DNA of 6,710 nucleotides from Deltaproteobacteria bacterium (GTDB taxonomy: Bacteria > Bdellovibrionota > UBA1018 > UBA923): the NCBI GenBank assembly GCA_016194795.1, contig JACQAX010000301.1, forward strand, positions 1 through 6,710, written 5' to 3'. Below, piece by piece: positions 5,693 to 6,710 of this stretch (positions are counted from its first letter, which is position 1; every line of letters starts with the position of its first letter). Under the pieces are notes generated by a model. The model saw only the letters and a list, made by a program, of their open reading frames with translations, was not told where the DNA came from and did not search any database. Position numbers and translations under genes: made by a program.

Positions 5693-6085
5693 CTACTTCG
5701 TCGCGAGCTCGCAGGTGACCCTCACGTCTTCGGTGACGAAGCAGGCGTACTCGAGGGTTCCCTTGAAGCTCGTCTGCGAGTAGGCGACGATGGTGCCCAC
5801 CAGATAGGGCTCTTCGCCGTATCTGTTTCGTTTCGCGGTGGCTTTGCGCTCCTCTTCCGAGGGCGGCCGAAGCTCGGTGATCCGGAGGTCGTCGTCGATG
5901 TAGACGATGTCGACGGTCCGGCCGCCGCCGAGCTCAATGGGCGGCATGCGGCGATGGTTCTCGAGCGTCACGGTGGTGGCTGTCTTTGAGGCTTTCTGCT
6001 GGATGGAGCACGTCACGCCGGGTTCGGCGTGGGCGGACAGGCTCGACAACGAAAGCAAGGCGGCGATCAAAGCGTAAGTTCTCAT
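5693..6085 (-). CDS. Small secreted hypothetical protein, 130 residues
   Basis: I do not recognise the family. The N-terminus MRTYALIAALLSLSSLSAHA is a Sec signal peptide with a signal peptidase I site after A20 (AHA before E). The mature part is about 110 residues and is predicted periplasmic or extracellular. It has three Cys (C26, C115, C125), an acidic strand VDIVYIDDDLRI at 58-69, a charged linker PPSEEERKATAKRNRYGEEP at 74-93, then alternating hydrophobic segments (YLVGTIVAYS, GTLEYACFV, VRVTCEL). This suggests a small beta-rich fold with one possible disulfide. A Shine-Dalgarno GGAAG (6099-6095) lies about nine bases before the ATG and is inside a hairpin. It sits 78 bases downstream of the methyltransferase gene on the same strand and could share its transcript. 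Confidence 0.8.
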   Translation of the reverse strand: MRTYALIAALLSLSSLSAHAEPGVTCSIQQKASKTATTVTLENHRRMPPIELGGGRTVDIVYIDDDLRITELRPPSEEERKATAKRNRYGEEPYLVGTIVAYSQTSFKGTLEYACFVTEDVRVTCELATK

Positions 6086-6093
6086 GGGGGTAC

Positions 6094-6110
6094 ACTTCCT
6101 TTTCGGAAGT
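6094..6110 (-). promoter_or_regulatory. Hairpin enclosing the Shine-Dalgarno site of the secreted-protein gene
   Basis: On the - strand ACTTCC (6110-6105), loop GAAAA, and GGAAGT (6099-6094) form a perfect 6-pair stem. The 3' arm contains the GGAAG Shine-Dalgarno site of the gene starting at 6085. If it folds in the mRNA it would hide that site, so translation could depend on unfolding. Confidence 0.45.
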
Positions 6111-6163
6111 TATCGCAGCTCCCATCACGAGAAACGACTGAGGGATTTGGCGGGCAGTCGCCG

Positions 6164-6710
6164 TCAGCGGCCGTCGGCGCGGAACATCACGTAGCCCATG
6201 CTCTGGCGAAACTCGGTGATTCGTTTCTTCGGCATGAGCCAGGTGAGCAGGCTCCACGGAAACGGGATCGGAAACGGCCGTCCCAGCCTCTCGCCCTCCT
6301 CGATCGCGTTGACGTCGGTTTGCACGGCCCAGCCGAGCTTCCCGAAAAACGTGAACGGATCGGTCTCCCTGAACTGAAACGGGGCGTTTTTGAGATGGTT
6401 GCGGACCTTGCTCTGGTTTCGCCACGCCTGATCGCCCTGGCGGTAATCCTGGATCCAGAGCTGAAAGCTCGGAATGGCGCGCAGGTCTCTGGCAAGCTGC
6501 CCGGCCTGGTCGTTGGTGAGGTACGGGATCACGCCTTCGGTGATGACGAGGGCTTTCTTCGTTTTCGCCCCGATGTCGGCATAGGTCCGCCTGGCCGCCT
6601 CGTGGTTCGAGAAGTCGAGCGCGACGCGCTCGAGCTTGCACCGGGGCTTCTCCCCGCTCAGCTTCTTGTTCTTGAGCTCGATCATGTGCGGGAAGTCGAT
6701 CTCGATCCAC
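6164..6710 (-). CDS. Leucine-carboxyl-methyltransferase-family SAM-dependent methyltransferase, C-terminal 181 residues (5' end outside window)
   Basis: The frame is open from the window edge (first full codon 6709-6707) to a TGA at 6166-6164. It resembles the LCM/PPM family (PF04072-type), S-adenosylmethionine-dependent methyltransferases that include a large bacterial group of unknown substrate. Visible marks, numbered from the fragment's first residue: WIEIDFPHMIELK (1-13), the family's acidic 'E-D-P...K' block at the SAM site; RVALDFSN (28-35), whose D32 is the second SAM-contact acidic region; and ITEGVIPYL (56-64), the hallmark 'EG(V)..YL' segment. About 100-120 N-terminal residues, including the first glycine-rich region, should lie beyond the right edge. 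The C-terminus (RITEFRQSMGYVMFRADGR) looks complete. The ATG at 6685 is internal, not the start. The substrate cannot be inferred. Confidence 0.85.
   Translation of the reverse strand, partial: WIEIDFPHMIELKNKKLSGEKPRCKLERVALDFSNHEAARRTYADIGAKTKKALVITEGVIPYLTNDQAGQLARDLRAIPSFQLWIQDYRQGDQAWRNQSKVRNHLKNAPFQFRETDPFTFFGKLGWAVQTDVNAIEEGERLGRPFPIPFPWSLLTWLMPKKRITEFRQSMGYVMFRADGR

Noticed and set aside
4815..6085. A phenazine or other secondary-metabolite cluster suggested by the PhzF homologue
   Set aside because: None of the neighbouring genes belongs to such a pathway, and PhzF-family proteins are widespread outside phenazine synthesis.

Overview
The window reads as ordinary chromosome from a GC-rich Gram-negative bacterium. 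The Gram-negative call rests on a lipoprotein signal, a Sec signal peptide and CCA-encoded tRNA-Ser. The taxon is uncertain: the style of the proteins would fit a Myxococcota or Bdellovibrionota-like lineage, but nothing in the window proves that. There are eight protein genes and one tRNA gene, packed tightly, and two of the protein genes run off the window edges. There is no gene-free stretch longer than about 100 bases. I see no transposase, integrase, CRISPR array or phage gene.

Layout: (1) ileS (isoleucyl-tRNA synthetase) runs leftward from 1608 and is cut off at base 1. It is divergent from a PrxQ/BCP-type peroxiredoxin (1658-2137, +), with a 49-base region between them. (2) An EamA/DMT-type ten-helix permease (3002-2121, -) overlaps the end of the peroxiredoxin gene by 17 bases. 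It is divergent from a 213-residue cytosolic protein of unknown function (3067-3708, +). (3) That gene abuts, with no spacing, a convergent two-gene unit on the - strand: an SRPBCC-fold protein (4565-4134) followed by a single-domain rhodanese lipoprotein (4122-3709). (4) A tRNA-Ser(GGA) gene lies at 4663-4752 (+). (5) Three more leftward genes follow: a partial leucine-carboxyl-methyltransferase-family protein entering from the right edge (6710-6164), a small secreted protein (6085-5693), and a PhzF-family protein (5645-4815) whose catalytic Asp and Ser positions are substituted.

The genes do not form one recognisable pathway. Peroxiredoxin and rhodanese are both thiol/sulfur chemistry genes but are not in one operon. 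The most distinctive signal is in the start regions. The permease, the SRPBCC gene and the phzF-like gene lack a Shine-Dalgarno sequence, and each has a -35/-10-like pair ending exactly six bases before the start codon. That geometry predicts leaderless mRNAs. ileS, the rhodanese gene, the 213-residue gene and the secreted-protein gene have clear Shine-Dalgarno sequences, and in the last of these the site is folded into a hairpin. I found no convincing new multi-gene system. The best leads are the variant PhzF active site, the unknown 213-residue protein and the leaderless promoter pattern.
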